A stretch of 64,000 bases of DNA from positions 62,001 to 126,000 of the forward strand of contig UCNG01000001.1 in the NCBI GenBank assembly GCA_900473915.1. Reading direction: 5' to 3'. Source of the DNA: Hyphomicrobiales bacterium (GTDB lineage Bacteria; Pseudomonadota; Alphaproteobacteria; Rhizobiales; Rhizobiaceae). This document shows, piece by piece, positions 45,631 through 55,184 of this stretch. The first letter of the stretch is position 1. Every line of letters begins with the position of its first letter. The notes under the pieces were generated by a model that was not told the DNA's origin, did no database searches, and saw only the letters and a list, made by a program, of their open reading frames with translations. A program made the position numbers and the translations under genes.

Positions 45631-46173
45631 TTAAATAATCGAATTCTGGTTGATATTGCGGTGAATGAGATCGTTGACATGCTCCAGCCAGTGATCGCGT
45701 ACCCGCATATTGCGCAGATGCTGAAGTGTGTTGACGACATAATCCACATTGGCGCCTGAATCACCTCGGGCGGACGCGACGATTGCCGCCGCGTTCTCGG
45801 CAGACAGCGATCCGGCATATTGGATGTGGCGGCGGTCCGCGACATAGGTGACCGCATCGACACTGCGCCCGTCGGCAAGACGCAGACGGAGATGCTTCTC
45901 GTGATAAACGTGGTTCGACATTTCACGTTCGCGCAGATAGGTCATGACTTCGCCGGTCATGTCGCCGGGCACGCGAAAAGCGATACCGAGGCAGGAGCCG
46001 CCGGCGTCCAGCCCGAGGACCAGTCCCGGTTGATCGGGAGTTCCACGATGAACATGCGAATAGATGCATAGACTGCGCCTGTAGCCGTAAAGACGCGCGC
46101 GTACGGTCTCCACATGCGCAAAACCCGGTCGCCACATCAGCGATCCATATCCGAAAACCCAGAAATCGTTCAT
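45631..46173 (-). CDS. Gamma-glutamylcyclotransferase (ChaC-like)
   Basis: The 180-residue protein matches ChaC-type cyclotransferases that split glutathione or gamma-glutamyl peptides into 5-oxoproline. The diagnostic start WVFGYGSLMWRPGF is near residue 4-17, and the catalytic Glu lies in the LREREMSNHVYHEKHL region near 90-100. The start at MNDFWVF follows family practice; ATGs nine and 13 codons earlier (46200, 46212) are possible, with no good ribosome-binding site for any. It converges toward the YggT gene. Confidence 0.85.
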   Translation of the reverse strand: MNDFWVFGYGSLMWRPGFAHVETVRARLYGYRRSLCIYSHVHRGTPDQPGLVLGLDAGGSCLGIAFRVPGDMTGEVMTYLREREMSNHVYHEKHLRLRLADGRSVDAVTYVADRRHIQYAGSLSAENAAAIVASARGDSGANVDYVVNTLQHLRNMRVRDHWLEHVNDLIHRNINQNSII

Positions 46174-46411
46174 TCGCCTGTCATTGAAAGCTGTGGTCAT
46201 GAGGGTATCCATATTGTTTAGTGAACGCCGATTTCCACCGGTAATCAACGGATATCCTTTGTTTTTTCTTCTTCGCCACTTCAAAAGGCACATTCCTGCC
46301 ATAATATGGCCAACAGTCGGGAGGAGCAAAATAGGGCGGGTTTGGGTATCGATCTGAATCCTGCGGCGAGGCTCTTCGAAACAACTGTTTGATTCATGCA
46401 AGGCTTTTGAA

Positions 46412-47434
46412 ATGGCGCATAGTGGAATGAACGCACCAAAGGCCAGAAAGCGTCCCATCGCGCTCCTCGTCATTCTGGTCGTCCTGATCGCCGGCTATAC
46501 GGCGGGGTGGTTCTATATCGCAAACAGGCTTGAAGCGCGCGCCAGGGCCGACATGGCCAAGCTTGCCGCCCAAGGTGTGGGCGTGAAATGCGAAGACCTG
46601 CGCATGGGCGGTTATCCGCTGCGCGTCAATGTCATCTGTGACAGCATTTCCTGGCAGCGCCCTTCCGAAGGCATGTCGTTTCGCGCCGGGCGGTTCACGT
46701 CCGGGTCGCCGGTCTATGCTCCGCGTTCTCTGTCAAATGACCTGACGGGACCTGCCTTCATCGAATTTCCGGGGCTGGAGCCGCTTGAGGTCAATTGGAG
46801 CAGGTTTACTTCCAACACCCGGCTGGCGCGTCCATTCCCGACCGAAATCGAACTGGCTGCGCGTGAGGTCACGGTTGGCCTTCGCACCGAAACCACGAAG
46901 ACGGAGCCTCTCAGCACGCTCGAACAGATGGATTTCCGCATGAGCGAGGCGGAGGATGGCGCCTTGAAGATCAATGGACGGTTCGCTGGATTGAAGCTTG
47001 CCAAGGCGGCGATTGGCAATACCGCCAGTCCTGAAATTGATGGTGTGGCCGATATTGACGTATCCGATGCGGCCACGCTGCTCGCGAGGAGCGATACGCC
47101 TTTTCACCAGCGGTTGCGCGGCCATTCCGGCACGGTCAATCAGGCGTTCCTGTCCATGCCCAATGGAGCCATGGTTTCTGTTGCGGGACCGTTTTCGGTC
47201 GATGCGGACGGGCTGATCGAAGCCGATGTCAAGCTTACGCTGGTCAATCCGCAATCACTGGCGCAGGCGGGACAGACAGCATTCCCCGAACAGGGCGGCA
47301 ATATCGCGACGGTTCTGTTTGCTCTCTCGGCCATGCCCAAGGACGAAAACGGCAATCCCGTGATGGAGATCGCCGTGCGCAAGGGCAAGGTCAGTGCCGG
47401 ATTTATTCCTCTCGGAAGGTTGCCGGCGCTTTAA
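46412..47434 (+). CDS. DUF2125 domain protein, probable membrane-anchored periplasmic
   Basis: The 340-residue protein has one N-terminal transmembrane helix (about 15-37; IALLVILVVLIAGYTAGWFY) and a large exported domain. The segment VKCEDLRMGGYPLRVNVICD near 57-76 is the DUF2125 hallmark. The family occurs in alphaproteobacteria, and its function is unknown. A second ATG five codons downstream is equally possible. The gene ends in a degenerate octamer array and converges on tyrC. Confidence 0.85.
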   Translation: MAHSGMNAPKARKRPIALLVILVVLIAGYTAGWFYIANRLEARARADMAKLAAQGVGVKCEDLRMGGYPLRVNVICDSISWQRPSEGMSFRAGRFTSGSPVYAPRSLSNDLTGPAFIEFPGLEPLEVNWSRFTSNTRLARPFPTEIELAAREVTVGLRTETTKTEPLSTLEQMDFRMSEAEDGALKINGRFAGLKLAKAAIGNTASPEIDGVADIDVSDAATLLARSDTPFHQRLRGHSGTVNQAFLSMPNGAMVSVAGPFSVDADGLIEADVKLTLVNPQSLAQAGQTAFPEQGGNIATVLFALSAMPKDENGNPVMEIAVRKGKVSAGFIPLGRLPAL

Positions 47435-47464
47435 GGGAATAAGGGAGTAAGGCAGTAGGGCAGT
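47434..47464. repeat. Degenerate octamer tandem array related to AGGGCAGT
   Basis: Consecutive units AGGGAATA, AGGGAGTA, AGGCAGT and AGGGCAGT follow the stop codon of the DUF2125 gene. AGGGCAGT is the unit of the Brucella octamer VNTR loci used for strain typing. Here only the last unit is canonical, so it looks like an ancestral or decayed array. Confidence 0.6.
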
Positions 47465-47474
47465 ATGTGCCGCC

Positions 47475-48401
47475 CTATGTGCGCGTCGCGGCCTGACGTC
47501 CGAAATCCGGTGCATCCACTTCCTGACCCGCATCGATGATGCCGCGCCGCACGGCGCGCGTGCGCGTGAAAAGGTCGAACAGCGCTTCACCGTCGCCCCA
47601 GCGGATCGAGCGCTGCAGCGAGGCAAGGTCTTCCGAAAAGCGCCCGAGCATTTCGAGGATGGCATCCTTGTTGTGCAGGCATACGTCGCGCCACATCGTC
47701 GGGTCGGATGCGGCCAGACGCGTGAAATCACGGAAACCGGAAGCGGAATATTTGATGACTTCCGACTTCGTCACCTGTTCCAGATCGCTGGCCGTGCCGA
47801 CAATGTTGTAGGCGATGATGTGCGGCAGATGCGAGACGATGGCCAGCACCAGGTCATGGTGCTGCGGGTCCATGCGATCAAGCCGCGAGCCGCAGGCGAT
47901 CCAGAAGTCGCTCAGCTTTTCCAGTGCCGCTTCATCCGTGTCGGGCAGCGGCGTCAGGATGCACCAACGATTGGTGAAGAGCTCTGCGAAGCCCGCGTCC
48001 GGACCGGAATATTCCGTGCCTGCCAGCGGGTGGCCGGGAATGAAATGCACGTTGCCGGGCAGTTCCGGCTGCATCTGCGCAATCACGGAAGCCTTGGTGG
48101 AGCCAACGTCGGTGACGATGGCGCCGGGTTTGAGATTTGCCGCGATCTGGCGCGCGACAGTGCCTGACGAGCCGACCGGCACAGACACGATGACGAGATC
48201 GGCATCCTTGACGGCCTCGGCGCTGTCCGTGGTGTAGCTGTCGCCAAGCCCCAGTTCTTCGGCGCGCTTCAGTGTTTCGCTGCTGCGCGTGGCGATGGCG
48301 ATGTGATTGGCAAGCTTCTCACGCCGAATGACGCGCGCCAGCGAGGAACCGATAAGGCCGATGCCGACCAGGGCGATCTTGTTGAAATGGACCGTGGACA
48401 T
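47475..48401 (-). CDS. tyrC: Prephenate/arogenate dehydrogenase (cyclohexadienyl dehydrogenase)
   Basis: TyrC oxidatively decarboxylates prephenate or arogenate in tyrosine synthesis. The 308-residue protein has the NAD motif VGIGLIGSSLAR at 13-24, the catalytic His in FIPGHPLAGTEYSGPDAG near 120-137, and SHLPHIIAYNIVGTA near 190-204. It lacks a fused chorismate mutase domain. It sits four bases after hisC on the same strand, a common alphaproteobacterial order. Confidence 0.92.
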   Translation of the reverse strand: MSTVHFNKIALVGIGLIGSSLARVIRREKLANHIAIATRSSETLKRAEELGLGDSYTTDSAEAVKDADLVIVSVPVGSSGTVARQIAANLKPGAIVTDVGSTKASVIAQMQPELPGNVHFIPGHPLAGTEYSGPDAGFAELFTNRWCILTPLPDTDEAALEKLSDFWIACGSRLDRMDPQHHDLVLAIVSHLPHIIAYNIVGTASDLEQVTKSEVIKYSASGFRDFTRLAASDPTMWRDVCLHNKDAILEMLGRFSEDLASLQRSIRWGDGEALFDLFTRTRAVRRGIIDAGQEVDAPDFGRQAATRT

Positions 48402-48405
48402 TGTT

Positions 48406-49512
48406 CTACTTCAAAAATTCGGTCAGGGCGGCGACGACGCCACGATTGGCTTCTTCCGGTCCAACCGTCATGCGCAATGCATTGGGGAAGCCGTAACCGC
48501 CGACGCGACGCAGGATATAACCACGTCTGGAAAGCCATTCGTCGGCCTTGTCCGCCGAATGCACGGCATCATCGGGGAAATGGATCAGCAGGAAATTCGT
48601 GACCGAAGGCGTTACCCGCAGTCCAAGCTTGGTGAATTCCTCGGTCAGCCAGCCAAGCCATTTGTCATTGTAGGTAATCGATTTCTCGACATGGGCGCGA
48701 TCGCGGATCGCGGCCGCACCGGCGGCAATGGCGGCAGAATTCATGTTGAATGGCCCGCGGATGCGATTGACGGCATCGATGACGTGCAAGGGCGCATACA
48801 TCCAGCCGATGCGCAGGCCCGGCAGCCCATGGATTTTCGAGAAGGTGCGTGTCATGACCACGTTCTCGTTGGAAGAAACGAGCTCGAGGCCGGATTCATA
48901 GTCGTTGCGGCGTACATATTCTGCATAGGCCGCGTCGAGAACCAGAAGCACGTGCTTGGGCAATCCGGCATGAAGGCGACGAACCTCCTCGAAAGGCAGA
49001 TAGGTGCCCGTCGGATTGGCCGGATTGGCGATGAAGACGATCTTGGTGCGCGGCGAGAGGCCAGCCAGAATGGCGTCCACATCAATACGCTCGTTCTTTT
49101 CCTTGACCGTGACCGGCGTTGCGCCAGTGCCGAGCGTCTGGATCTTGTAGACGGCAAAACCATGCTCGGTGATGATGGTTTCGTCGCCCGGGGCAAGATA
49201 GGTCTGGCAGATCAGGCCGAGCAGCTCATCGGAGCCGTTGCCGCACAGGATATTCGCTACGTTGAGCGCCTGTGTTTCGGCAATCGCCTGACGCAGCGCG
49301 AGCGCCTGCCCGTCGGGATAAAGCTCCAGCCTTTCGCCCGCGTGTCGATAGGCGTCGATAGCATGCGGGCTCGGACCGATCGGCGTTTCGTTGGAGGAGA
49401 GCTTATAGACCTTGGCAACGCCTTCCACATGTTCCTTGCCGGGCACGTAGGCTGCGATGTCGAGCAGGCCTGCCTTGGGCTGGGGACGGGTAAGGTTCTG
49501 CATATCGGTCAT
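48406..49512 (-). CDS. hisC: Histidinol-phosphate aminotransferase
   Basis: A PLP-dependent fold-type I aminotransferase of 368 residues. The cofactor lysine is Lys226 in [16 protein letters not shown], with [11 protein letters not shown] near 163-173. In operons with tyrC, such enzymes often also serve aromatic amino-acid transamination. The start at MTDMQNL follows GGCGGAG. The longer in-frame extension has no signal. Upstream lies a methyltransferase gene on the same strand. Confidence 0.94.
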   Translation of the reverse strand: MTDMQNLTRPQPKAGLLDIAAYVPGKEHVEGVAKVYKLSSNETPIGPSPHAIDAYRHAGERLELYPDGQALALRQAIAETQALNVANILCGNGSDELLGLICQTYLAPGDETIITEHGFAVYKIQTLGTGATPVTVKEKNERIDVDAILAGLSPRTKIVFIANPANPTGTYLPFEEVRRLHAGLPKHVLLVLDAAYAEYVRRNDYESGLELVSSNENVVMTRTFSKIHGLPGLRIGWMYAPLHVIDAVNRIRGPFNMNSAAIAAGAAAIRDRAHVEKSITYNDKWLGWLTEEFTKLGLRVTPSVTNFLLIHFPDDAVHSADKADEWLSRRGYILRRVGGYGFPNALRMTVGPEEANRGVVAALTEFLK

Positions 49513-49656
49513 GATTTTGGCTCCGCCAAAAGGTCGATGTTGAAGGTATGATGGGGCATATCCCGCCATTGCGTCCAAGTCGAGAAAAACCTTGTCCGGT
49601 GACAGGTATGGATCGCCGCAACTGTACGTTTTTGCGGGCGTTGATGCGTAAATGTG

Positions 49657-50445
49657 CTAGTTTTTATGTTCCGGTGTGTGCAGTCGCGCCGGGACTTTCC
49701 GCAATCCCCCGACAGGTGTTCCCTGCGGTGCGAGAACCGGAACGAATACACGGCGCGACGAGCGCTGGGCGACAGGCAGTCCCTGATAGAGCCGCTTCTG
49801 CGCTTCCACCACAAGAACGCCTGAAAAGACCGGCCACATTCGCCGTCCCATGCCTTCCAGCGCAAGGCAGGGCCGCATCATCCAACGGCGCGTGGCGGGC
49901 GGAAAATGCAGGGCGTCACTCACCGTGCTGACGGTGAAATTCGCCTCGCGCAACAAGGTGGAGAGCTGGGTGCGGCTGTAAGGACGCCCGCTGCCGAAAG
50001 GCGTATGCTCGAAGCGTGCCCACAGGCCGCGCCGGTTCGGCACCACGATGACGAGCCGCCCATTGGGGGCAAGGACACGCCACATCTCTTTCAGCGTTTC
50101 CGTCGGGTTTTCCGCATATTCCAGAGCGTGCACCATCAGTACGCGATCGATCGAGGAATCGGGCAGCGGCAGTTCCTCATCGAAAACGAGCGCCGTTGCC
50201 GTTTTTTCAGCCGAAGGCCAGGCAACGGCTCCCTGGCCTGCCGGCATGAAGGCGAATGTTCGTTCGGTATCGGCGCTGAACCGGTCGAGATAGGGCAGGC
50301 TGTAGCCCATGCCGACAAGCCGCTCTCCCGGCACATGACCCCACAGCCCGGCCAATGCCATACGGATCGCGCGCTCTGCGAGATGGCCGAGGGTCGTGTC
50401 GTAAAATGATCGCAGTTCGATGATGTCCGGATGCATGGATGCCAC
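49657..50445 (-). CDS. Class I SAM-dependent methyltransferase
   Basis: The 262-residue protein has a methyltransferase type 11 core: SSIDRVLMVHALEYAENPTE near 97-116 and EMWRVLAPNGRLVIVVPNR near 120-138. Motif I is degenerate, since MGYSLPYLDRF near 46-56 lacks a clean GxGxG, so SAM binding may be altered. Homologs sit beside hisC-tyrC in many alphaproteobacteria; the substrate is unknown. The C-terminus is basic. Confidence 0.82.
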   Translation of the reverse strand: MASMHPDIIELRSFYDTTLGHLAERAIRMALAGLWGHVPGERLVGMGYSLPYLDRFSADTERTFAFMPAGQGAVAWPSAEKTATALVFDEELPLPDSSIDRVLMVHALEYAENPTETLKEMWRVLAPNGRLVIVVPNRRGLWARFEHTPFGSGRPYSRTQLSTLLREANFTVSTVSDALHFPPATRRWMMRPCLALEGMGRRMWPVFSGVLVVEAQKRLYQGLPVAQRSSRRVFVPVLAPQGTPVGGLRKVPARLHTPEHKN

Positions 50446-50600
50446 GCTATATGAATTCTCGACGCTGGGAAATGGAGAAGCCGGAGCATCTTCATGTGAT
50501 GGGGTGCAATTTCTTCAAACCATGCTATAGAGCGTGCCTTTCCGGCACCTTTGACAGGGCCGAAGTCTGCGCGAAAGCGAACGATCAGGAGAAGCAGCAG

Positions 50601-51137
50601 ATGCCCGAAGTCGGTGGCAAGTCAATCGAAGTGCTCTTTAGCCCGGACGAGATTGCCGATCGCAATCTCGATCTCGCCAAGGCCATTGCCGAACGCAAGT
50701 TCCACAATCTGCTGACGATTTCGATCCTGAAAGGCTCCTTCATTTTTGCGGCCGATCTTATCCGCGCCATGCATGATGCCGGTGTGGAGCCCGATGTGGA
50801 ATTCATTACGGTTTCAAGCTATGGCAAGGGGACGACCAGCACGGAAGTTCGCTTGCTGCGTGATATCGACAGCGATGTGCGCGACCGTGATGTGCTGCTG
50901 ATCGACGATATTCTGGAATCCGGCAAGACATTGAAATTCGTGCGCGAACTCATGCTGGAGCGTGGGGCGCGCAGTGTTTCCATCGCTGTTCTTCTCGACA
51001 AGAGTGTGCGTCGCAAGGTCGATCTTGATGCCGATTTCGTGGCTTTCGAATGCCCGGACTATTTTGTCGTCGGTTATGGCATGGATGTCGGACACGCCTT
51101 CCGCCAGCTGCCCTATGTTGGCCGTGTAATGGAGTAA
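50601..51137 (+). CDS. hpt: Hypoxanthine phosphoribosyltransferase
   Basis: Hpt salvages hypoxanthine and guanine with PRPP. The 178-residue enzyme has LLTISILKGSFIFAADLIRA near 36-55, EFITVSSYGKGTTSTEVRLL near 67-86, and the PRPP loop VLLIDDILESGKTL near 95-108. The ATG at MPEVGGKSIEVLF was chosen for AGGAGAAG upstream; a longer in-frame extension is unsupported. The 155-base gap before it holds no other feature. Confidence 0.94.
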   Translation: MPEVGGKSIEVLFSPDEIADRNLDLAKAIAERKFHNLLTISILKGSFIFAADLIRAMHDAGVEPDVEFITVSSYGKGTTSTEVRLLRDIDSDVRDRDVLLIDDILESGKTLKFVRELMLERGARSVSIAVLLDKSVRRKVDLDADFVAFECPDYFVVGYGMDVGHAFRQLPYVGRVME

Positions 51138-51163
51138 CCCCGTCCGGCGTCTGTGGTATCAGA

Positions 51164-53797
51164 TCAATCGAATTTCAGCAGGCGCTGCAGATATTCCTTT
51201 TCCATCTGCGGCGTCAGCGCATTGCCGAGCTTGCGGCGGATTTCGTCGAGAATTTCCCGCGCACGCTGAATATCGATCTCGCCCGGAATTTTGACGTCGT
51301 CGTTAAGACTCTCCCCGGTACCCTGCTGACGGCCAAGCGGATCACGGCCCTTGCTGCCGTTGGCTCCGCTTTGCCCCTGGCCTTGCTGGCCCATGGCCTG
51401 CTGCATTTTCTGCATCATGTCGCGCCCGCCGCGCCGCAGCGCATCGAGCGCATTGCCCTGCTGATCGCTTGCTTCCGCGCCTTCGCTGCGGCCAAGCGCA
51501 TCCGTGGCATTGCCCATTGATTTTCCGGCGTCCGAAAAATCCTTGCCGGGTTCCAGCCCCATGCCCTTCAGATCGTCCATCAGCTTCTGCAAATCGGATT
51601 GGAGGTCCTTCTGCTGCTGTTGCAGCTTGCGCATGGCTTCCGTCATATCAGGCGGAACATCGCCCTTTCCGCTCTGGTTTTGTCCGTTTTCGGCTTCACC
51701 GCCCATGGAGCCGTCATCGCCGGGGAACATGTTGTCGCCGAATTCGCCTTCGCCATCGCTGCCGCCGAACTGGCGCTGCATCTTCTGATCGAGATCGAAG
51801 GTCTCGTTCATGGTCTGCTGCTGGCGTCGCATCAGCTCGCCGAGCTTGTTCATCTGCTGCTGCATCTGGCCTTGTTGGCCCTGCTGACCTTGTCCCTGAC
51901 CCTGTTGTGCCTGTCCCGTCTGCAGATTGTCCATCAGGTTCTGCAATTGCGACAACAATTGTTCGGCCTGATCCCGCGAGCCCTGCCGTGCCAGATTCTC
52001 GATCTGGTCCATCATGCGCTGCAGGTCCTTTTCGGTCAGCATCCGCGCATTGGGGTCGGGGGCGGCGCGGCGTGCGTTCGGATTTTGCTGCTGGCGCTGC
52101 GCAAATTCCCGCAGGAAATCCTGCATGGCCTTGCGCAGTTCGGCGGTCAGCTTCTCGATTTCTTCTTGCGAAGCCCCGTTCTGAAGAGCGTTTTTCAGGG
52201 CCTCCTGGGCCTGTCGCAGACGCCTCTCGGCGGCGGAAAGATTGCCATTTTCGATGCCGAGCGCGACCTGCCACATATAGTCAGCCGCATCGCGCAGGGC
52301 ATCATCGCTGTTGGCCAGACGAAGGCGGGTGCGGATCGTCACCAGGCCCAGATAATGGGCCGCATTCTTGATGGTTTCTTCCGGACGTAGCGTAATTGCC
52401 GACAGCATGTCGAGCACATGCTCACGTTGCGTCGCATCAAGCGCGAGAATCCGGCGCTGCTCCGCGATGGCGCGAGCGAGCGGGTTGCTGAAAGGCCGCT
52501 CTGGCAATGTGATGACCTTGGTTTCACTGCGGCCCGTTTGTCCTGCGGCATCGGTCACAACCAGCGTGAGCGCAACCTTTTCGCCTGCCCATGGATGTGC
52601 GGTCAGGTCCTTTGACGTCGTGGCGTCGCTCACGCCGCGGCGCGGCAGCGCCAGCGACAGTTCCGGCGCATCGTAAAGCGGTGCGGCTTCCTCGTCCTCG
52701 TCATCGTTGAGCGGAATAATCTCACCTTCGGCCTTTACCGGCGCATAATCGTCATCGATCTGGTAGGAGAGCTGCAAAGTGCCATTCAGCGCGTGCCCCG
52801 GTTCTTTCGTGAAGCGGATTGTCGGCGGATTATCCGGGGTGACAGAAAACTTCCAGCGGGCATCGGTGCCGGAAAGCGCCAGGGTTTCATCCTGCTGCAA
52901 ATCGTAGCGGAAATTGCGGCTTCCATCGACGAGAGCCTGTTCTCCAGGTTGTTTCTGGTCTTCCTCGGCATTTATCGGCTGCACGTCACGGCGCTCGCCC
53001 TTTGCATCGGTGGCAGTCAGGCGTTCAGAACCGCCGCCGATCACACGGACCGAGAGAATGCTGCCTTGCGGCACGTTGATTGGGGCCTGCTCACGATCAT
53101 CCGTGACGGTCAGGAAGACCGGCGCGCGCCCGGTATAGCGTGGCGGCGTCACCCATGCATCAATGCGCGCAACGGCTGTGCCATCGCCGGGGCGGATGTG
53201 AAACGCATCGGCAATGCGCCCGCTGTTGGGGCTGAGGCTGTAGGCAAAGGCGGTTACGAAAAGCAGGGCAACCAGCGCGCGAATGCCGAACGGGTCATGT
53301 TCGGGAACACGGGTATAAGGCAGACCGGATTGCAGATTTTTCAACCGGTCCGCCATGCGGCGCTGGTGTTCCCGCCACAGGGCGACAGCGAACGGATCGT
53401 GTTCTCCGGTTGCCATGTGGCCTGTCTGGACGGCAAGCGGTTCGTGAACAAGGCCGTTGATCGCTTCGATGCGGCCTGTAACGTCACTTTCCGTCGGGGG
53501 GCTAAACCGAAACGGCAGGCAGAGCGCAATGAGACCGGCAAGGCCGAACAGCGCCAGCACGCCGATATGCAGCCATCGCGGCATCATGCCGAACAGGCCG
53601 AACCAGCTCAGGCTGGCAAACAGGCCGACAAGAAGAATCAGCGGCAGGATAAGAGGCCAGAAACGTTCGAAGCCGATAGAGAGACATGCACGCAGACGCA
53701 AACGGCGCAGGGCGGCACCTTCCCCGGAAAAGAGCCGCAGGACAGCATCCCGCGCGGCGCGCGACCTGTCTTTCCTGTCGTTGCTACGATCCTTCAT
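51164..53797 (-). CDS. TIGR02302 (DUF4175) family large membrane protein
   Basis: The 877-residue protein has two N-terminal transmembrane helices (about 45-95), a third near 155-175, an immunoglobulin-like extracytoplasmic region (about 200-450) and a long helical part. The region around 600-800 is extremely rich in Gln, Gly, Asp and Met, including repeated GQ dipeptides and RRQQQTMNETFDLDQKMQ. The C-terminus GEIDIQRAREILDEIRRKLG is well ordered. The family is conserved in Rhizobiales and Rhodospirillales with unknown function. It follows lysA by 98 bases, after a hairpin. Confidence 0.88.
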   Translation of the reverse strand: MKDRSNDRKDRSRAARDAVLRLFSGEGAALRRLRLRACLSIGFERFWPLILPLILLVGLFASLSWFGLFGMMPRWLHIGVLALFGLAGLIALCLPFRFSPPTESDVTGRIEAINGLVHEPLAVQTGHMATGEHDPFAVALWREHQRRMADRLKNLQSGLPYTRVPEHDPFGIRALVALLFVTAFAYSLSPNSGRIADAFHIRPGDGTAVARIDAWVTPPRYTGRAPVFLTVTDDREQAPINVPQGSILSVRVIGGGSERLTATDAKGERRDVQPINAEEDQKQPGEQALVDGSRNFRYDLQQDETLALSGTDARWKFSVTPDNPPTIRFTKEPGHALNGTLQLSYQIDDDYAPVKAEGEIIPLNDDEDEEAAPLYDAPELSLALPRRGVSDATTSKDLTAHPWAGEKVALTLVVTDAAGQTGRSETKVITLPERPFSNPLARAIAEQRRILALDATQREHVLDMLSAITLRPEETIKNAAHYLGLVTIRTRLRLANSDDALRDAADYMWQVALGIENGNLSAAERRLRQAQEALKNALQNGASQEEIEKLTAELRKAMQDFLREFAQRQQQNPNARRAAPDPNARMLTEKDLQRMMDQIENLARQGSRDQAEQLLSQLQNLMDNLQTGQAQQGQGQGQQGQQGQMQQQMNKLGELMRRQQQTMNETFDLDQKMQRQFGGSDGEGEFGDNMFPGDDGSMGGEAENGQNQSGKGDVPPDMTEAMRKLQQQQKDLQSDLQKLMDDLKGMGLEPGKDFSDAGKSMGNATDALGRSEGAEASDQQGNALDALRRGGRDMMQKMQQAMGQQGQGQSGANGSKGRDPLGRQQGTGESLNDDVKIPGEIDIQRAREILDEIRRKLGNALTPQMEKEYLQRLLKFD

Positions 53798-53848
53798 CTG
53801 GGCTTTCTGGCGTGTATCGCGTTTTCATCTGGCAACAGGATAACACGC

Positions 53849-53878
53849 ATCATGGCAAAGGCGAGGCTTTGCCATGAT
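53849..53878. terminator. 12-bp hairpin between lysA and the TIGR02302 gene
   Basis: ATCATGGCAAAG and CTTTGCCATGAT pair perfectly around a six-base loop, 18 bases past the lysA stop on the minus strand. There is no T tract, so it may be a partial terminator or RNA-processing element setting different levels for the two genes. Confidence 0.5.
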
Positions 53879-53895
53879 AATTGTACGGGTGGAAT

Positions 53896-55161
53896 TTATA
53901 ACCACTCCGGCACGGAATCGAGCGCCAGCAATTCCTCATAGGTGCGGCGCGGCCGAACCACATGATAGCGGTCGCCATCGACCAGCACTTCGGGAATGAG
54001 CAGGCGACTGTTATAGGTGCTGGAGAGCACGGCCCCATAAGCGCCGGTAGTGCAAACGGCGATCAGGTCGCTCGGAGCAGGCTTTGCCACTTCCCGGTCA
54101 AGCCCCAGATAATCGCCTGTCTCGCATACCGGGCCGACGAAATCGGCTCGGATACGCGGGGCGTCATCCTTCGGCAGAACGACCGGCTTGATGTCGTGGA
54201 AGGCATCATAAAGCGTCGGGCGGATGAGATCGTTCATCGCGGCGTCCACGATGACGAAATTCTTGGCGTCGCCTTCCTTCACGAAGATCACTTCCGTCAC
54301 CAGAAGTCCGGCATTGCCAACAATCAGGCGGCCCGGTTCGAACACGGTCTTGAGGCCCAGCGGCTTGATATGCTTGGCGACGATTTCAGCATAGGCAACA
54401 GGCAGGGGCGGCGGCGTATTGTCGGTACGGTAAGGAATGCCGAGACCGCCGCCAACATCGACGTGGCGGATATTGTGGCCGTCGGCCTGCAATTCCTTGA
54501 CCAGTTCCGCCATCAGCGCGAAAGCATTGTCGAACGGTTCGAGGTCGATGATCTGGCTGCCGATATGCATGTCGATGCCGACCACGTCGAGGCCGGGCAG
54601 GCTTGCCGCGCGGGCATAGGCCTCGCGCGCCTTGACGCGGGGAATGCCGAACTTATTTTCGGATTTGCCGGTGGAAATCTTGGCATGGGTCTTCGCGTCC
54701 ACATCGGGATTGATGCGCAGCGATACGGATGCGACCTTGCCTGCCTTGACCGCACGGGCGGAAAGGATTTCCAGTTCCGGCTCGGATTCGACGTTGAAGC
54801 AGTAAATGCCCGCTTCCAGCGCAAAATCCATCTCGTGCGGGGTCTTGCCGACGCCGGAAAAGACGATTTTGCCGGCCGGGATGCCCGCCGCAAGCGCCCG
54901 GCGAATCTCGCCTTCCGAAACGGTGTCGGCACCGGCGCCAAGCTTTGCCAGCGTTTTCAGCACGGCCAGGTTGGAATTGGCCTTCAACGCGTAGGTCACC
55001 AGCGTTTCCATGCCAGCGAAGGCTTCGCTGAACACGCGGAAATGGCGCTCAATGGTCGCGCGGGAATAGACGTAAAAAGGCGTGCCGACGGCCTGTGCGA
55101 TTTCAGGCAGGCTGACATTTTCGGCGTGAAGGACGCCGTTGCGATATTCGAAATGGTTCAC
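53896..55161 (-). CDS. lysA: Diaminopimelate decarboxylase
   Basis: LysA converts meso-diaminopimelate to lysine. The 421-residue PLP enzyme has the cofactor lysine Lys60 in VTYALKANSN, IDMHIGSQI near 196-204, the phosphate-binding VDVGGGLGIPYR near 238-249, and the C-terminal CETGDYLGLDRE block with the catalytic Cys. It follows the small lipoprotein lptM by 23 bases, in the order argH-lptM-lysA common to proteobacteria. Confidence 0.96.
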   Translation of the reverse strand: MNHFEYRNGVLHAENVSLPEIAQAVGTPFYVYSRATIERHFRVFSEAFAGMETLVTYALKANSNLAVLKTLAKLGAGADTVSEGEIRRALAAGIPAGKIVFSGVGKTPHEMDFALEAGIYCFNVESEPELEILSARAVKAGKVASVSLRINPDVDAKTHAKISTGKSENKFGIPRVKAREAYARAASLPGLDVVGIDMHIGSQIIDLEPFDNAFALMAELVKELQADGHNIRHVDVGGGLGIPYRTDNTPPPLPVAYAEIVAKHIKPLGLKTVFEPGRLIVGNAGLLVTEVIFVKEGDAKNFVIVDAAMNDLIRPTLYDAFHDIKPVVLPKDDAPRIRADFVGPVCETGDYLGLDREVAKPAPSDLIAVCTTGAYGAVLSSTYNSRLLIPEVLVDGDRYHVVRPRRTYEELLALDSVPEWL

Positions 55162-55184
55162 GGAAAAGGTCCTGCAGCAGAAAC

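Noticed and set aside
50439-50600. Extended N-terminus of Hpt
   Set aside because: The family start at MPEVGGKSIEVLF has AGGAGAAG upstream, and the extension overlaps the divergent promoter region.
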